Part shown: piece by piece, positions 1 through 8,802 of the stretch | How the letters are laid out: each line of letters opens with the position of its first letter | How positions within the stretch are numbered: the first letter of the stretch is position 1 | Assembly: GCA_947493175.1 (NCBI GenBank) | Contig: CANLQD010000005.1 | Coordinates: 306,342 to 370,341, forward strand | DNA length: 64,000 nt | DNA from: an uncultured Flavobacteriaceae bacterium | Lineage (GTDB): Bacteria; Bacteroidota; Bacteroidia; Flavobacteriales; Flavobacteriaceae | Direction: 5' to 3' | Notes under the pieces: model-generated | What the model was told of the DNA's origin: nothing | Databases searched by the model: none | What the model saw: only the letters and a program-made list of their open reading frames with translations | Translations under genes and position numbers: made by a program

Positions 1-3000
1 ATCCATCTCTTGGGCCAGATGCCACAGGACTCGGGCAGATATTTTGGTACACGCTGGAAGGTCGCGATAAAGACGGCAAGGTAACAGGCGGTTGGGATTT
101 ACAGGAATTGCGTAGCATTCAGGATTATTATGTAAAGTACGGTTTATCATCTGCAAGCGGTGTTTCTGAAGTAGCTTCCATAGGTGGCTATGTTCAGGAA
201 TATCAAGTGGATATCGACCCAGAAAAAATGCGCCAATACAATGTGAGTATGGGCGATGTGGTCAAAGCTGTAAAGCAGAGCAATCAAGACATAGGCGCAC
301 AAACCCTCGAAATCAATCAAGCGGAATATCTCGTGCGCGGATTGGGCTACGTCAAGTCCATAGCAGATATCGAAGATGCTGTAGTAAATTCAGAAAACTT
401 TACTTCCATCCGCATTAAAGACGTAGCAAACGTTCATTTGGGACCTGCTGCCAGACGTGGCATTCTCGATAAGGAAGGTGCCGAAGTTGTAGGTGGTGTT
501 GTAGTCGCTCGCTATGGCGCAAATCCGTTGGAAGTTATTAATAATGTCAAGGCTCAAATCGCTGAAATTAGTTCTGGACTTCCCACAAAAATTTTATCAG
601 ATGGTCGCACCTCACAAGTAACCATCGTGCCATTTTACGACCGTACCGAACTCATACAAGAAACGCTGGGCACGCTCAACGAAGCTTTGACTTTGGAAAT
701 CTTGATTACCATTTTAGTTATTATCATTATGGTGTTCAATCTACGTGCATCCATCCTTATTTCAGGATTATTGCCCGTAGCTGTTTTGATGGTTTTTATC
801 ACGATGAAGCTCTTTAATGTAGATGCAAACATCGTCGCACTTTCCGGTATTGCCATTGCCATCGGTACAATGGTGGACGTGGGCGTGATACTTGCTGAAA
901 ATATGATACGGCACTTGGAAGATGAAAAGCTTCGCCTTAATGAAAATGGTAAGGAATACACCACAAACGAAATCATCTACAACGCAACTGCCGAAGTTTC
1001 TGGTGCTATCCTAACAGCTGTCCTGACGACCATTATCAGTTTCCTACCCGTATTTACAATGATAGGTGCCGAAGGAAAACTGTTTCGTCCGCTTGCCTTT
1101 ACCAAAACAATGGCACTTACAGCTTCGCTCATCATTGCGTTGTTTCTCATTCCGCCCATTGCGGCATTTCTTTTCCGTAAGACGAGTGTGCGAGAACGTA
1201 CACAGTATGCCATTAATGGCTTGCTTGTTTTATTGGGAATTCTCGCTATCGTTTACGGTTATTGGTTAGGACTAATTCTTATCGCCTTTGCCATCACATC
1301 GTTCTTGAAGATGCGTGGCACGCTTTCCAAAAAGCGCAAAAACCTGCTTGACATTATCATTTCATCTGTTGCCATCGTCGTTTTATTAGCAGAATACTGG
1401 CGACCATTGGGCTTTGACCGAAGCATTGTGATGAACCTAATATTTGTTTTCATTATCTGTTTTGGACTGCTCGGTGTGTTCTCGATTTTCAGGATATACT
1501 ATGAACGTATTTTGCGATGGGCACTTCAGAATCGATATCTATTCTTAATCGTTCCGGTTACGGTGCTCACGTTGGGTATTATCATAATGCGCAATACGGG
1601 CAAAGAGTTTATGCCAGCGCTGAATGAAGGTTCATTTCTTTTGATGCCTACATCCCTACCACACGCAGGTGTAGAAGAAAACAAGCGTGTATTGCAACAG
1701 CTCGATATGGCGGTGGCAAGCATTCCAGAAATCGAAACCGTGGTGGGAAAAGCGGGAAGAACCGAAAGCGCACTCGACCCTGCCCCGTTATCGATGTATG
1801 AGAATGTCATTCAGTATAAATCTGAATATATGCGGAATAGTTCTGGCGAGCGACAACGCTACAAATTCAATGAGGATGGATTATTTGTACTGAAGAACGA
1901 CAAATTTATCATCAACCCGAATAATGAGATAGATGAAGATGCAAACTATGACGAAGCATCGCTCAAGACTACTGCCACGAGCAATGATTTGATTGAAGAT
2001 GAAGATGGCGAGTACTACCGAAACTGGCGACCGGACATTGAAAGTCCAGATGATATTTGGAACGAGATAGTTCGAGTGACCAAATTGCCAGGCGTGACAT
2101 CGGCACCCAAGTTGCAACCCATCGAAACTCGACTGGTAATGCTACAAACGGGAATGCGGGCACCTATGGGCATCAAGGTAAAAGGTCCCGATTTAAAATC
2201 GATAGAAAATTTTGGACTGGAATTGGAAGACATTCTCAAACAAGCCGAAGGCGTTAAGGAACAAGCTGTTTTTGCAGACCGTATCGTGGGTAAACCGTAC
2301 TTGCTCATAGATATTAAGCGAGACCAATTGGCTCGATATGGCGTGTCTATAATGGACGTGCAGGAAATTCTTCAAGTGGCTGTAGGCGGTATGCCACTCA
2401 CACAAACCGTGGAAGGTCGTGAACGCTATGCCGTTCGGGTTCGGTATCCACGAGAATTACGGGCAAATCCAGATGACTTGCGTAATATCTATGTTCCAGT
2501 TGAAAAAGGAAGTCCCGTACCGCTGGGCGAATTGGTTGAAATTCGATACGAACAAGGTCCACAAGTTATTAAGAGCGAAGACACTTTTCTAATTGGCTAC
2601 GTGCTGTTTGACAAGCTCGACGGCTTTGCCGAAGTGGATGTGGTGGAAAATGCCCAAGCCTTAATACAAGAAAATATTGATAACGGTTCGTTGGTCGTAC
2701 CACAGGGCGTGAGCTATCGCTTTACGGGAACGTATGAAAATCAGTTACGGGCAGAAAAAACGCTGTCGGTTGTCGTACCGCTTTGTTTGCTCGTGATTTT
2801 CTTGATTTTGTATTTCCAGTTCAGGTCGGTTTCTACATCGCTTATGGTGTTTACTGCCATTGCCGTAGCTTTTGCAGGTGGCTTTATAATGATATGGCTG
2901 TACGGGCAAGATTGGTTTTTCAACTTCAGTTTTTTCGGCGAAAATCTACGGGATTTGTTCAATATGAAAACCATCAATTTAAGTGTGGCCGTTTGGGTAG

Positions 3001-3341
3001 GATTTATTGCCCTGTTCGGTATTGCAACGGATGATGGTGTCGTTATGGCCACCTATTTAGACCAATCTTTCAAAAGCAACGAACCAGACAATAGAAAGGG
3101 CATTCGTCTCGCCACTTTGGAAGCCGCAGGTAAACGTATCCGTCCGTGTTTGATGACTACCGTAACGACGGTGCTTGCTTTACTTCCCGTACTCACATCT
3201 ACAGGCAAGGGAAGCGATATAATGATACCGATGGCAATTCCCATTTTTGGCGGAATGATAATCGACGTTACGTCTTATTTCCTATTACCAGTTTTATACA
3301 GCTGGAAAAAGGAATACCAACTTAAAAAAGCAAACAGATGA
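1..3341 (+). CDS. cusA: CusA-like heavy-metal RND efflux pump, 5' end cut off by window
   Basis: Inner-membrane proton/metal antiporter of the HME-RND family. The reading frame is open from base 3, so the N-terminus (roughly the first 150-200 residues) lies left of the window; 1112 residues are visible. The membrane motif AIAIGTMVDVGVILAEN resembles the D...AEN signature of copper/silver pumps (CusA type), unlike the DFG...DGA motif of the second pump. Methionines in VMLQTGMRAPMG fit the CusA metal relay. About 150 residues of extra hydrophobic helices follow the first membrane bundle, and an acidic insert lies in the periplasmic part. The stop overlaps the next ATG (ATGA), so it is co-translated with the channel gene. 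Cu(I)/Ag(I) specificity is inferred from motif and neighbours. Confidence 0.93.
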   Translation, partial: PSLGPDATGLGQIFWYTLEGRDKDGKVTGGWDLQELRSIQDYYVKYGLSSASGVSEVASIGGYVQEYQVDIDPEKMRQYNVSMGDVVKAVKQSNQDIGAQTLEINQAEYLVRGLGYVKSIADIEDAVVNSENFTSIRIKDVANVHLGPAARRGILDKEGAEVVGGVVVARYGANPLEVINNVKAQIAEISSGLPTKILSDGRTSQVTIVPFYDRTELIQETLGTLNEALTLEILITILVIIIMVFNLRASILISGLLPVAVLMVFITMKLFNVDANIVALSGIAIAIGTMVDVGVILAENMIRHLEDEKLRLNENGKEYTTNEIIYNATAEVSGAILTAVLTTIISFLPVFTMIGAEGKLFRPLAFTKTMALTASLIIALFLIPPIAAFLFRKTSVRERTQYAINGLLVLLGILAIVYGYWLGLILIAFAITSFLKMRGTLSKKRKNLLDIIISSVAIVVLLAEYWRPLGFDRSIVMNLIFVFIICFGLLGVFSIFRIYYERILRWALQNRYLFLIVPVTVLTLGIIIMRNTGKEFMPALNEGSFLLMPTSLPHAGVEENKRVLQQLDMAVASIPEIETVVGKAGRTESALDPAPLSMYENVIQYKSEYMRNSSGERQRYKFNEDGLFVLKNDKFIINPNNEIDEDANYDEASLKTTATSNDLIEDEDGEYYRNWRPDIESPDDIWNEIVRVTKLPGVTSAPKLQPIETRLVMLQTGMRAPMGIKVKGPDLKSIENFGLELEDILKQAEGVKEQAVFADRIVGKPYLLIDIKRDQLARYGVSIMDVQEILQVAVGGMPLTQTVEGRERYAVRVRYPRELRANPDDLRNIYVPVEKGSPVPLGELVEIRYEQGPQVIKSEDTFLIGYVLFDKLDGFAEVDVVENAQALIQENIDNGSLVVPQGVSYRFTGTYENQLRAEKTLSVVVPLCLLVIFLILYFQFRSVSTSLMVFTAIAVAFAGGFIMIWLYGQDWFFNFSFFGENLRDLFNMKTINLSVAVWVGFIALFGIATDDGVVMATYLDQSFKSNEPDNRKGIRLATLEAAGKRIRPCLMTTVTTVLALLPVLTSTGKGSDIMIPMAIPIFGGMIIDVTSYFLLPVLYSWKKEYQLKKANR

Positions 3342-4636
3342 AGAAATTAAAATATATACTGGTGTTTTTGTTTGTTTCTGCTGAAGTTCATGCTGAGCGA
3401 AGACGAAGTGCGAAAGCCCACCTGAACGTCTTCGTGTTTTTAGCGTTACTTCTTGTCGGAATCGGCGGGCAGGCGCAACAATTACAAACCTACATTCAGG
3501 AAGCCGAAGCCAACAATCCAGAAATTCAAGCCTTTGAATTGCGATACAGCATTGCCGAAGAAAAGGTAAACGAAGCCAACTGGATTCCCAATACCGAAGT
3601 AAGTGCTGGCTATTTTGTGAGCGAGCCAGAAACCAGAGTGGGCGCACAGCGTGCACGAATAGGCGTAAAACAGATGTTGCCGTGGTTTGGCACCATTACC
3701 GCTCGTGAAAATTATGCCATCGCAATGGCAGATGCCGAATATGTGGACATCACGATTGCAAAGCGCAAGCTCGCACTTTCGGTCGCACAATCGTATTATC
3801 GACTTTATGCTATAAGAGCCAAGCAAGCTGTGCTGGATGAGAACATACAATTACTGGAAACCTATGAACGACTTGCACTCACATCTGTAGAAGTGGGCAA
3901 AGCGAGTGCTGTAGATGTATTGCGACTTCAGATTAGACAAAATGAATTACAACAACAAAAGGAAGTGCTGGAAGAAGAATTTACAGCAGAACAAACGGCT
4001 TTTAACAATTTGCTCAACCGCGAATCAATGATGACGGTTATCGTTGTTCCCGAAATGGAAATCCCGCAGGAAGCCCCTTTTTACGACAATCAAGCGCTAT
4101 CACTCAATCCCGAACTGCTCAAATATGACAAACTCTATGAATCGGTGGCACAATCTGAACTGCTCAACCAGCGAGAGAATTTGCCTATGATTGGTTTTGG
4201 TGTGGACTACCTGCCCGTAACGGAACGCAGCGATGTCAACTTCAGCGATAATGGGAAAGATGTATTGATGCCTATGGTATCGGTGTCCATACCCATTTTC
4301 AACAACCGTTACAAATCCATTTCAAGGCAAAATGAACTGCGACAACAGGAAATAGAGACCCAAAGGGAACAGCGATTGAATGTGCTGGAATCCGCTTTCG
4401 CGAAAGCGCAATCACAACGCAACCAAGCTCGCATTGCTTACAACACACAAGAACGCAATCTAAAACAAGCTCAAGATGCCGAAGAAATTCTGGTCAAAAA
4501 TTACGAGACAGGCACTATCGATTTTAATGATGTCCTGGACATTCAAGAATTGCAATTGAAGTTTCAAATGAATCAAATCGAGTCGGTAAAAGGGTACTAT
4601 GTGCAATCGGCCATAATCAACTATTTAATCAACTAG
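3338..4636 (+). CDS. TolC-family outer-membrane efflux channel (CusC-like)
   Basis: Outer-membrane channel of the CusCBA-type tripartite pump; 432 residues with the long coiled-coil repeats of TolC proteins (LALTSVEVGKASAVDVLRLQ and a matching second half, VKNYETGTIDFNDVLDIQEL). The start overlaps the cusA stop by four bases. The signal peptide is odd: after MKKLKYIL a 72-bp in-frame segment (3362-3433) is bounded by the direct repeat GTGTTTTT. Without it the N-terminus would read MKKLKYILVFLALLLVGIG, an ordinary signal peptide. The present form has a charged ERRR stretch between two hydrophobic runs, though VHA just before ERRR could serve as a cleavage site. The CGCTTTCGCGAAAGCG palindrome lies at 4393-4408. 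Confidence 0.92.
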   Translation: MKKLKYILVFLFVSAEVHAERRRSAKAHLNVFVFLALLLVGIGGQAQQLQTYIQEAEANNPEIQAFELRYSIAEEKVNEANWIPNTEVSAGYFVSEPETRVGAQRARIGVKQMLPWFGTITARENYAIAMADAEYVDITIAKRKLALSVAQSYYRLYAIRAKQAVLDENIQLLETYERLALTSVEVGKASAVDVLRLQIRQNELQQQKEVLEEEFTAEQTAFNNLLNRESMMTVIVVPEMEIPQEAPFYDNQALSLNPELLKYDKLYESVAQSELLNQRENLPMIGFGVDYLPVTERSDVNFSDNGKDVLMPMVSVSIPIFNNRYKSISRQNELRQQEIETQREQRLNVLESAFAKAQSQRNQARIAYNTQERNLKQAQDAEEILVKNYETGTIDFNDVLDIQELQLKFQMNQIESVKGYYVQSAIINYLIN

Positions 4637-4638
4637 TT

Positions 4639-5205
4639 ATGGTCAAGGATTTTTACATAAAAAATATGGTTTGTGATAGATGTATCAAGGTCTTAAAAGA
4701 TGAACTGTTTAAGGCTAACATTAGTCTGTTGGATATTGAGTTGGGTAGGCTTCGATTAGATATGAATGAAAAAGAACAATTGAGCATACTTACCGAAATT
4801 TTAAAAAGAAATGGATTTGCACTCATCGCTTCTACCGAGGATAAATTGACCGAGCAAGTAAAAATTGAATTGATAAAGTTGTTGAATGTAATGCCGCTTG
4901 ATATTGATGGGAAGCTATCAGATTTTCTTGCGGATAAATTGCAAAAGGACTATTCAAAAATCAGCAAGGTGTTTTCCATTACCGAGGGCATCACTATTGA
5001 AAAATATTTCATCAAACTGAAGATAGAAAAGGTCAAGGAACTTATCCAAACACCCGATTATAATTTCACAAAAATAAGCCAATTGCTCGATTACAGCAAT
5101 GTCAATCATCTAAGCAAACAGTTTAAAAGTGAGACAGGAATGAGCCTTAGCGATTATAAGGATGGGCATAAAAATTTTAGAAATCCTTTAGACAAGATTA
5201 TATAG
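4639..5205 (+). CDS. HMA-like domain fused to AraC-type DNA-binding domain
   Basis: Probable metal-responsive transcription regulator of 188 residues. Residues 1-65 look like a heavy-metal-associated fold with the metal-binding pair in MVCDRCIK (Cys12, Cys15). The C-terminal part carries the AraC helix-turn-helix, ending in the typical second helix NVNHLSKQFKSETGMSLSDY. It starts two bases after the channel gene and precedes the multicopper oxidase, so it probably controls this copper block. Direct sensing of Cu(I) or Ag(I) by the CxxC pair is an inference; the domain pairing itself is visible. Confidence 0.85.
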   Translation: MVKDFYIKNMVCDRCIKVLKDELFKANISLLDIELGRLRLDMNEKEQLSILTEILKRNGFALIASTEDKLTEQVKIELIKLLNVMPLDIDGKLSDFLADKLQKDYSKISKVFSITEGITIEKYFIKLKIEKVKELIQTPDYNFTKISQLLDYSNVNHLSKQFKSETGMSLSDYKDGHKNFRNPLDKII

Positions 5206-5279
5206 ATATGAACCAGAATTATAACACGACAAACTGAATGCCAATAATATCTTTGTTAAACAAAAACTATGAGAAAACT

Positions 5280-7652
5280 ATGAAAAAGCTAAGAATTATC
5301 ACATTACTGCTGTTTTCTTCTACTGTATTTGCTCAAGTGGGAACTAATGGACAAGATAGAGAAGAAGAAGGAAGAGCTGTTAAGGAGTATAACCTTACTA
5401 TTGAAGAAAACGAAATGACTCTCGCTGGTGTAACTGCTAAAGGAATGATTATCAATGGTAGTATTCCTGGACCGGTTTTGGAATTTAACGAAGGCGACCT
5501 TGCCATCATTAATGTAACCAATAAAATGGATGAAGAAACCTCAGTACACTGGCACGGGTTGATACTTCCCAACTTTTATGATGGCGTACCGTATTTAACA
5601 ACACCGCCAATAAAGCCCGGTACAACATTTCAATATAGAATTCCTATTAATCAATCAGGAACCTATTGGTACCATTCCCATACAATGCTACAGGAGCAAA
5701 AGGGAGTTTATGGTTCTATAGTCATTCAGCCAAAAGAAAAAACATTGGATTATGACAAAGATTTGGTTGTAGTGTTATCTGATTGGACAAACGAAAAACC
5801 AATGAACGTTTTGCGCAACCTTAAAAGAGGTAATGAGTGGTACCAGGTTAAAAAAGGTACAGCAGTACCATTAAGTAGAGTCATAAAAGAAGGTGCCTTG
5901 GGAGCACAGTTCAAATTTTGGCGCGATAGAATGGAAGGTGCGGATATTGCAGACGTCTATTATCCAGCGTTTTTATCCAATGGTAAAAAAGTTGCAGAAT
6001 ATCCAGAATTTAAACCAGGAGAAAAAGTACGTCTTCGCTTTATCAATGCCTCGGCTTCTACTTACTACTGGGTAGATTTCGGTGGTGGTAATCCATTGTT
6101 AGTTGCAAGTGACGGTGTTGATGTGCAGCCCGTTTCTAAAAGCAGATTTCTCTTTGGTATAGCTGAGACTTATGATGTTATCGTTACTATTCCCGAAGGT
6201 ATTTTAGAGGTTACCGCTACGGCTCAAGATGGCTCTGGTCATACTTCTATACAATTAGGTAATGGCACTCTCTATCCAGCCAAAAGAATTGATAGGCCTA
6301 ATAAGGTAGCGATGATGAAGCAAATGGCCAAAATGGGTATGAAAATGGGTGCACCTGCAATGGTAGGAAACAAAAAAAAGAATACACCTGAAGTTTTAAT
6401 GCAGAAGTATGGAATGAAGATGAATATGAAGGACGATGAGATGAAAATGGGGATGAACAATAAGATGTCGATGAATGATGGCAAAATGAATGACCAGATG
6501 GATATGAAGATGGATGATGCAATGGGAATGAAAATGGATACAATGGCAATGAATCACAAAGGAGATTCAGATAAAATGAAAGACCATATGCAGCAAGATA
6601 TGTCAAAGATGCAGAAGGATTCTTCCTCATTTGATTACGAAACTCGTAAAACCTATTTTAATTATGATTTTTTAAAAGCAAAAGAGAATACTACTTATAA
6701 AGATGATTTGCCAGTAAACGACATCCTGTTGAACCTAACCGGCAATATGCAACGCTATGTTTGGAGTATGAACGGCGTGCCATTATCAGAAACCGACAAA
6801 ATTAATATAAAAGGAGGTGAAGTAACCAGAATTACACTTAATAACCTCACGATGATGCACCATCCAATGCACTTGCACGGACATTACTTTAGGGTCATCA
6901 ATGAAAATGGCGAACGTTCCCCATTAAAACATACCGTCAATGTACCACCAATGCAGAAGGTGGTCATAGAATTCTATAACGAAGAATATGGCGATTGGTT
7001 CTTTCATTGCCACGTATTATATCATATGATGGGTGGTATGGCCCGTGTGTTTAGTTACGGTACGCCAAGGGACGAAAGAATGAGAGATTATCCAATGCAG
7101 AAACTTATCAATGAAACAGACCATTATTATTCGTGGGGAATGGCACGCTTGGGCTCAAATTTTAATGAACTCTTTTTGATGTCAAGCAATATCCGAAATG
7201 GCTTTGGTTTAAGGGCAGAGTTTGATTATGACAAAAATCTTGAAGCCGAAGTAAATTATAACAGATACCTGAATGATTGGGTGCGCCTTTATGTTGGGGT
7301 AAATACAGAAACTTCAACACCCGATTCTTATGATACCTTCAATACAGTAGGTTTGGTGGGTGTAAAATACTTTACCCCGTACCGTTTTAATGTGGATGTC
7401 AGTATGGACCACCAACTAAGGCCAAGAATTCGTCTGGACAGGGAATTCTTGATTTTTCCGAGAATTTTTCTGGAAGGCGAATACGAATACCGAGCTGACT
7501 TTGGTTGGGTGAACGATATTGGAGACACATCCTATCAGGGGGAAACGCAATGGCTTGTGGGAGCCTCATATATCCTATCCCGAAACTTTTCGTTACAGGC
7601 AAATTACAATAACCGATATGGCTGGGGTGGCGGCCTTTTAGCCCGATTTTAA
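5280..7652 (+). CDS. Multicopper oxidase fused to CopB-like outer-membrane barrel
   Basis: Periplasmic copper-detoxifying oxidase (CopA/PcoA type) of 790 residues. I choose ATG 5280 because it gives a clean signal peptide (MKKLRIITLLLFSSTVFAQ); an ATG at 5238 only adds an unlikely leader. Copper ligands are all visible: HWHG near residue 90, WYHSH, HPMHLHGH and HCHVLYHMMGGM. A methionine-rich stretch (about residues 343-447, many MKM/MDM) separates cupredoxin domains and is expected to bind Cu(I). From about residue 610 the protein becomes a beta-strand-rich module (LRAEFDYDKNLEAEVNYNRY, GWGGGLLARF with terminal Phe) resembling CopB/PcoB. It therefore appears to join the two halves of the Pco system in one chain and may be outer-membrane anchored. 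Confidence 0.93.
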   Translation: MKKLRIITLLLFSSTVFAQVGTNGQDREEEGRAVKEYNLTIEENEMTLAGVTAKGMIINGSIPGPVLEFNEGDLAIINVTNKMDEETSVHWHGLILPNFYDGVPYLTTPPIKPGTTFQYRIPINQSGTYWYHSHTMLQEQKGVYGSIVIQPKEKTLDYDKDLVVVLSDWTNEKPMNVLRNLKRGNEWYQVKKGTAVPLSRVIKEGALGAQFKFWRDRMEGADIADVYYPAFLSNGKKVAEYPEFKPGEKVRLRFINASASTYYWVDFGGGNPLLVASDGVDVQPVSKSRFLFGIAETYDVIVTIPEGILEVTATAQDGSGHTSIQLGNGTLYPAKRIDRPNKVAMMKQMAKMGMKMGAPAMVGNKKKNTPEVLMQKYGMKMNMKDDEMKMGMNNKMSMNDGKMNDQMDMKMDDAMGMKMDTMAMNHKGDSDKMKDHMQQDMSKMQKDSSSFDYETRKTYFNYDFLKAKENTTYKDDLPVNDILLNLTGNMQRYVWSMNGVPLSETDKINIKGGEVTRITLNNLTMMHHPMHLHGHYFRVINENGERSPLKHTVNVPPMQKVVIEFYNEEYGDWFFHCHVLYHMMGGMARVFSYGTPRDERMRDYPMQKLINETDHYYSWGMARLGSNFNELFLMSSNIRNGFGLRAEFDYDKNLEAEVNYNRYLNDWVRLYVGVNTETSTPDSYDTFNTVGLVGVKYFTPYRFNVDVSMDHQLRPRIRLDREFLIFPRIFLEGEYEYRADFGWVNDIGDTSYQGETQWLVGASYILSRNFSLQANYNNRYGWGGGLLARF

Positions 7653-7677
7653 TAATTAACAATTTAAAATAAACAAG

Positions 7678-8268
7678 ATGAAAACAGTAAAAAGAACAAT
7701 AGGTATAATGGCACTTGCTGCCACAATGGTACTAACGGTTTCCTGTAAAGATGGAAACAAAAATGAATCTACTGCACCTATGAGCAGCGAGATGCACCAA
7801 GAGTCTATGGATGACAAAAAGGATATGGCGATGAATGACAACCAAGATGCAAAAGCAGAAGCAATCCTGAAGGATTATTTCAATTTAAAAGATGCGCTTG
7901 TAGGCGATGATAATGGCAAGGCGAAAGAATTGGGAAATACATTGGCTCAATCTCTTAAATCTTTTGATGCCTCAAACTATTCCGATAATGAAAAATCAGA
8001 ATTAAATGACATTATCGAAGATGCCACAGAACACGCAGAACACATTTCAGAAAGTGACATCAAGCATCAGCGTGAACATTTTAAGATATTAAGTAAGGAT
8101 GTAACCGATATGGTGGCAATCACTGGAACACAAGTGAAACTTTATGAGCAATATTGCCCTATGTATGATGGTGGAACTGCGTGGTTGAGCAAAGAAGAAA
8201 ATGTGTTGAATCCTTATTATGGTAGTTCAATGTTACGATGCGGAAAGGTCCAACGAGAAATCAACTAA
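7678..8268 (+). CDS. DUF3347 lipoprotein
   Basis: Predicted periplasm-facing lipoprotein of 196 residues with lipobox VLTVSC (Cys23), followed by a Met/His/Asp-rich stretch (MSSEMHQESMDDKKDMAMND) suited to copper binding. The rest is a DUF3347 domain ending in CPMYDGGTAWLSKEENVLNPYYG...CGKV. The same ending occurs at the C-terminus of the CusB adaptor in this operon. A role in periplasmic copper binding or delivery to the pump is inferred from that sharing; no enzymatic motif is seen. Confidence 0.88.
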   Translation: MKTVKRTIGIMALAATMVLTVSCKDGNKNESTAPMSSEMHQESMDDKKDMAMNDNQDAKAEAILKDYFNLKDALVGDDNGKAKELGNTLAQSLKSFDASNYSDNEKSELNDIIEDATEHAEHISESDIKHQREHFKILSKDVTDMVAITGTQVKLYEQYCPMYDGGTAWLSKEENVLNPYYGSSMLRCGKVQREIN

Positions 8269-8724
8269 TTGAAGTTTTTAAAAATCATAGCGTGGCTTGC
8301 CCTTGTGGCATTGATAGTGATTCAGTTCTTTCCAATAACCCTGAACGAAAGTGATGCTGTACCACAAAGTGATTTTATGGTCGAAAATCAAGTGCCTGCA
8401 ACGATAAAAAATCAGTTGCAGGTTTCTTGCTATGATTGCCACAGTAATAATACAGATTATCCGTGGTATAGTAAGATACAGCCTGCGGCTTGGTATCTGG
8501 AAGACCACATACAAGCAGGTAAGGACGAACTTAATTTTAATGAATGGGACACCTATTCCAGTCGACGGAAAAACAGCAAGTTGCGTTCCATTATAAAACA
8601 AATAGAAAGCGGCGAAATGCCGATGGATAGTTACACACTCATTCACAGGGATGCAATTCTTTCAGATGAAGATAAGAGGATGATAATAGATTATATAACA
8701 GCGTTAAAAGACAGTTTGGAATAA
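8269..8724 (+). CDS. Haem-binding domain membrane-anchored protein
   Basis: Small (151 residues) cytochrome-like protein with one N-terminal membrane anchor (residues 4-22) and the c-type haem motif CYDCH (Cys54, Cys57, His58), followed by NNTDYPWYSKIQP as in the Haem_bd family. A distal methionine in GEMPMDSY could be the sixth ligand. The start is TTG, immediately after the preceding stop; no in-frame ATG is available before the membrane anchor. Its place between DUF3347 and copA suggests a redox role in copper handling, but this is inference. Confidence 0.85.
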   Translation: MKFLKIIAWLALVALIVIQFFPITLNESDAVPQSDFMVENQVPATIKNQLQVSCYDCHSNNTDYPWYSKIQPAAWYLEDHIQAGKDELNFNEWDTYSSRRKNSKLRSIIKQIESGEMPMDSYTLIHRDAILSDEDKRMIIDYITALKDSLE

Positions 8725-8727
8725 AGT

Positions 8728-8785
8728 CCTGATACGGGAAGTGCAAGTTGATGGTTGGTTAGTTAGTAGCTCTTCCCTTGTCAGG
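8728..8785 (+). other. Intergenic stem-loop upstream of copA
   Basis: CCTGATACGGGAAG at 8728-8741 pairs with CTTCCCTTGTCAGG at 8772-8785 (5 + 6 base pairs around a mismatched core), with a 30-base loop. No T run follows, so it is not a classic terminator. It may affect transcript stability between the haem protein and copA. Confidence 0.4.
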
Positions 8786-8802
8786 CATAATTTAAAAATT
8801 AA

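Noticed and set aside
6272..6630. Minus-strand frames rich in Ser, Pro, Phe and His opposite the multicopper oxidase
   Set aside because: They are the reverse of the ATG-rich Met-coding stretch, which leaves few stops on the other strand.
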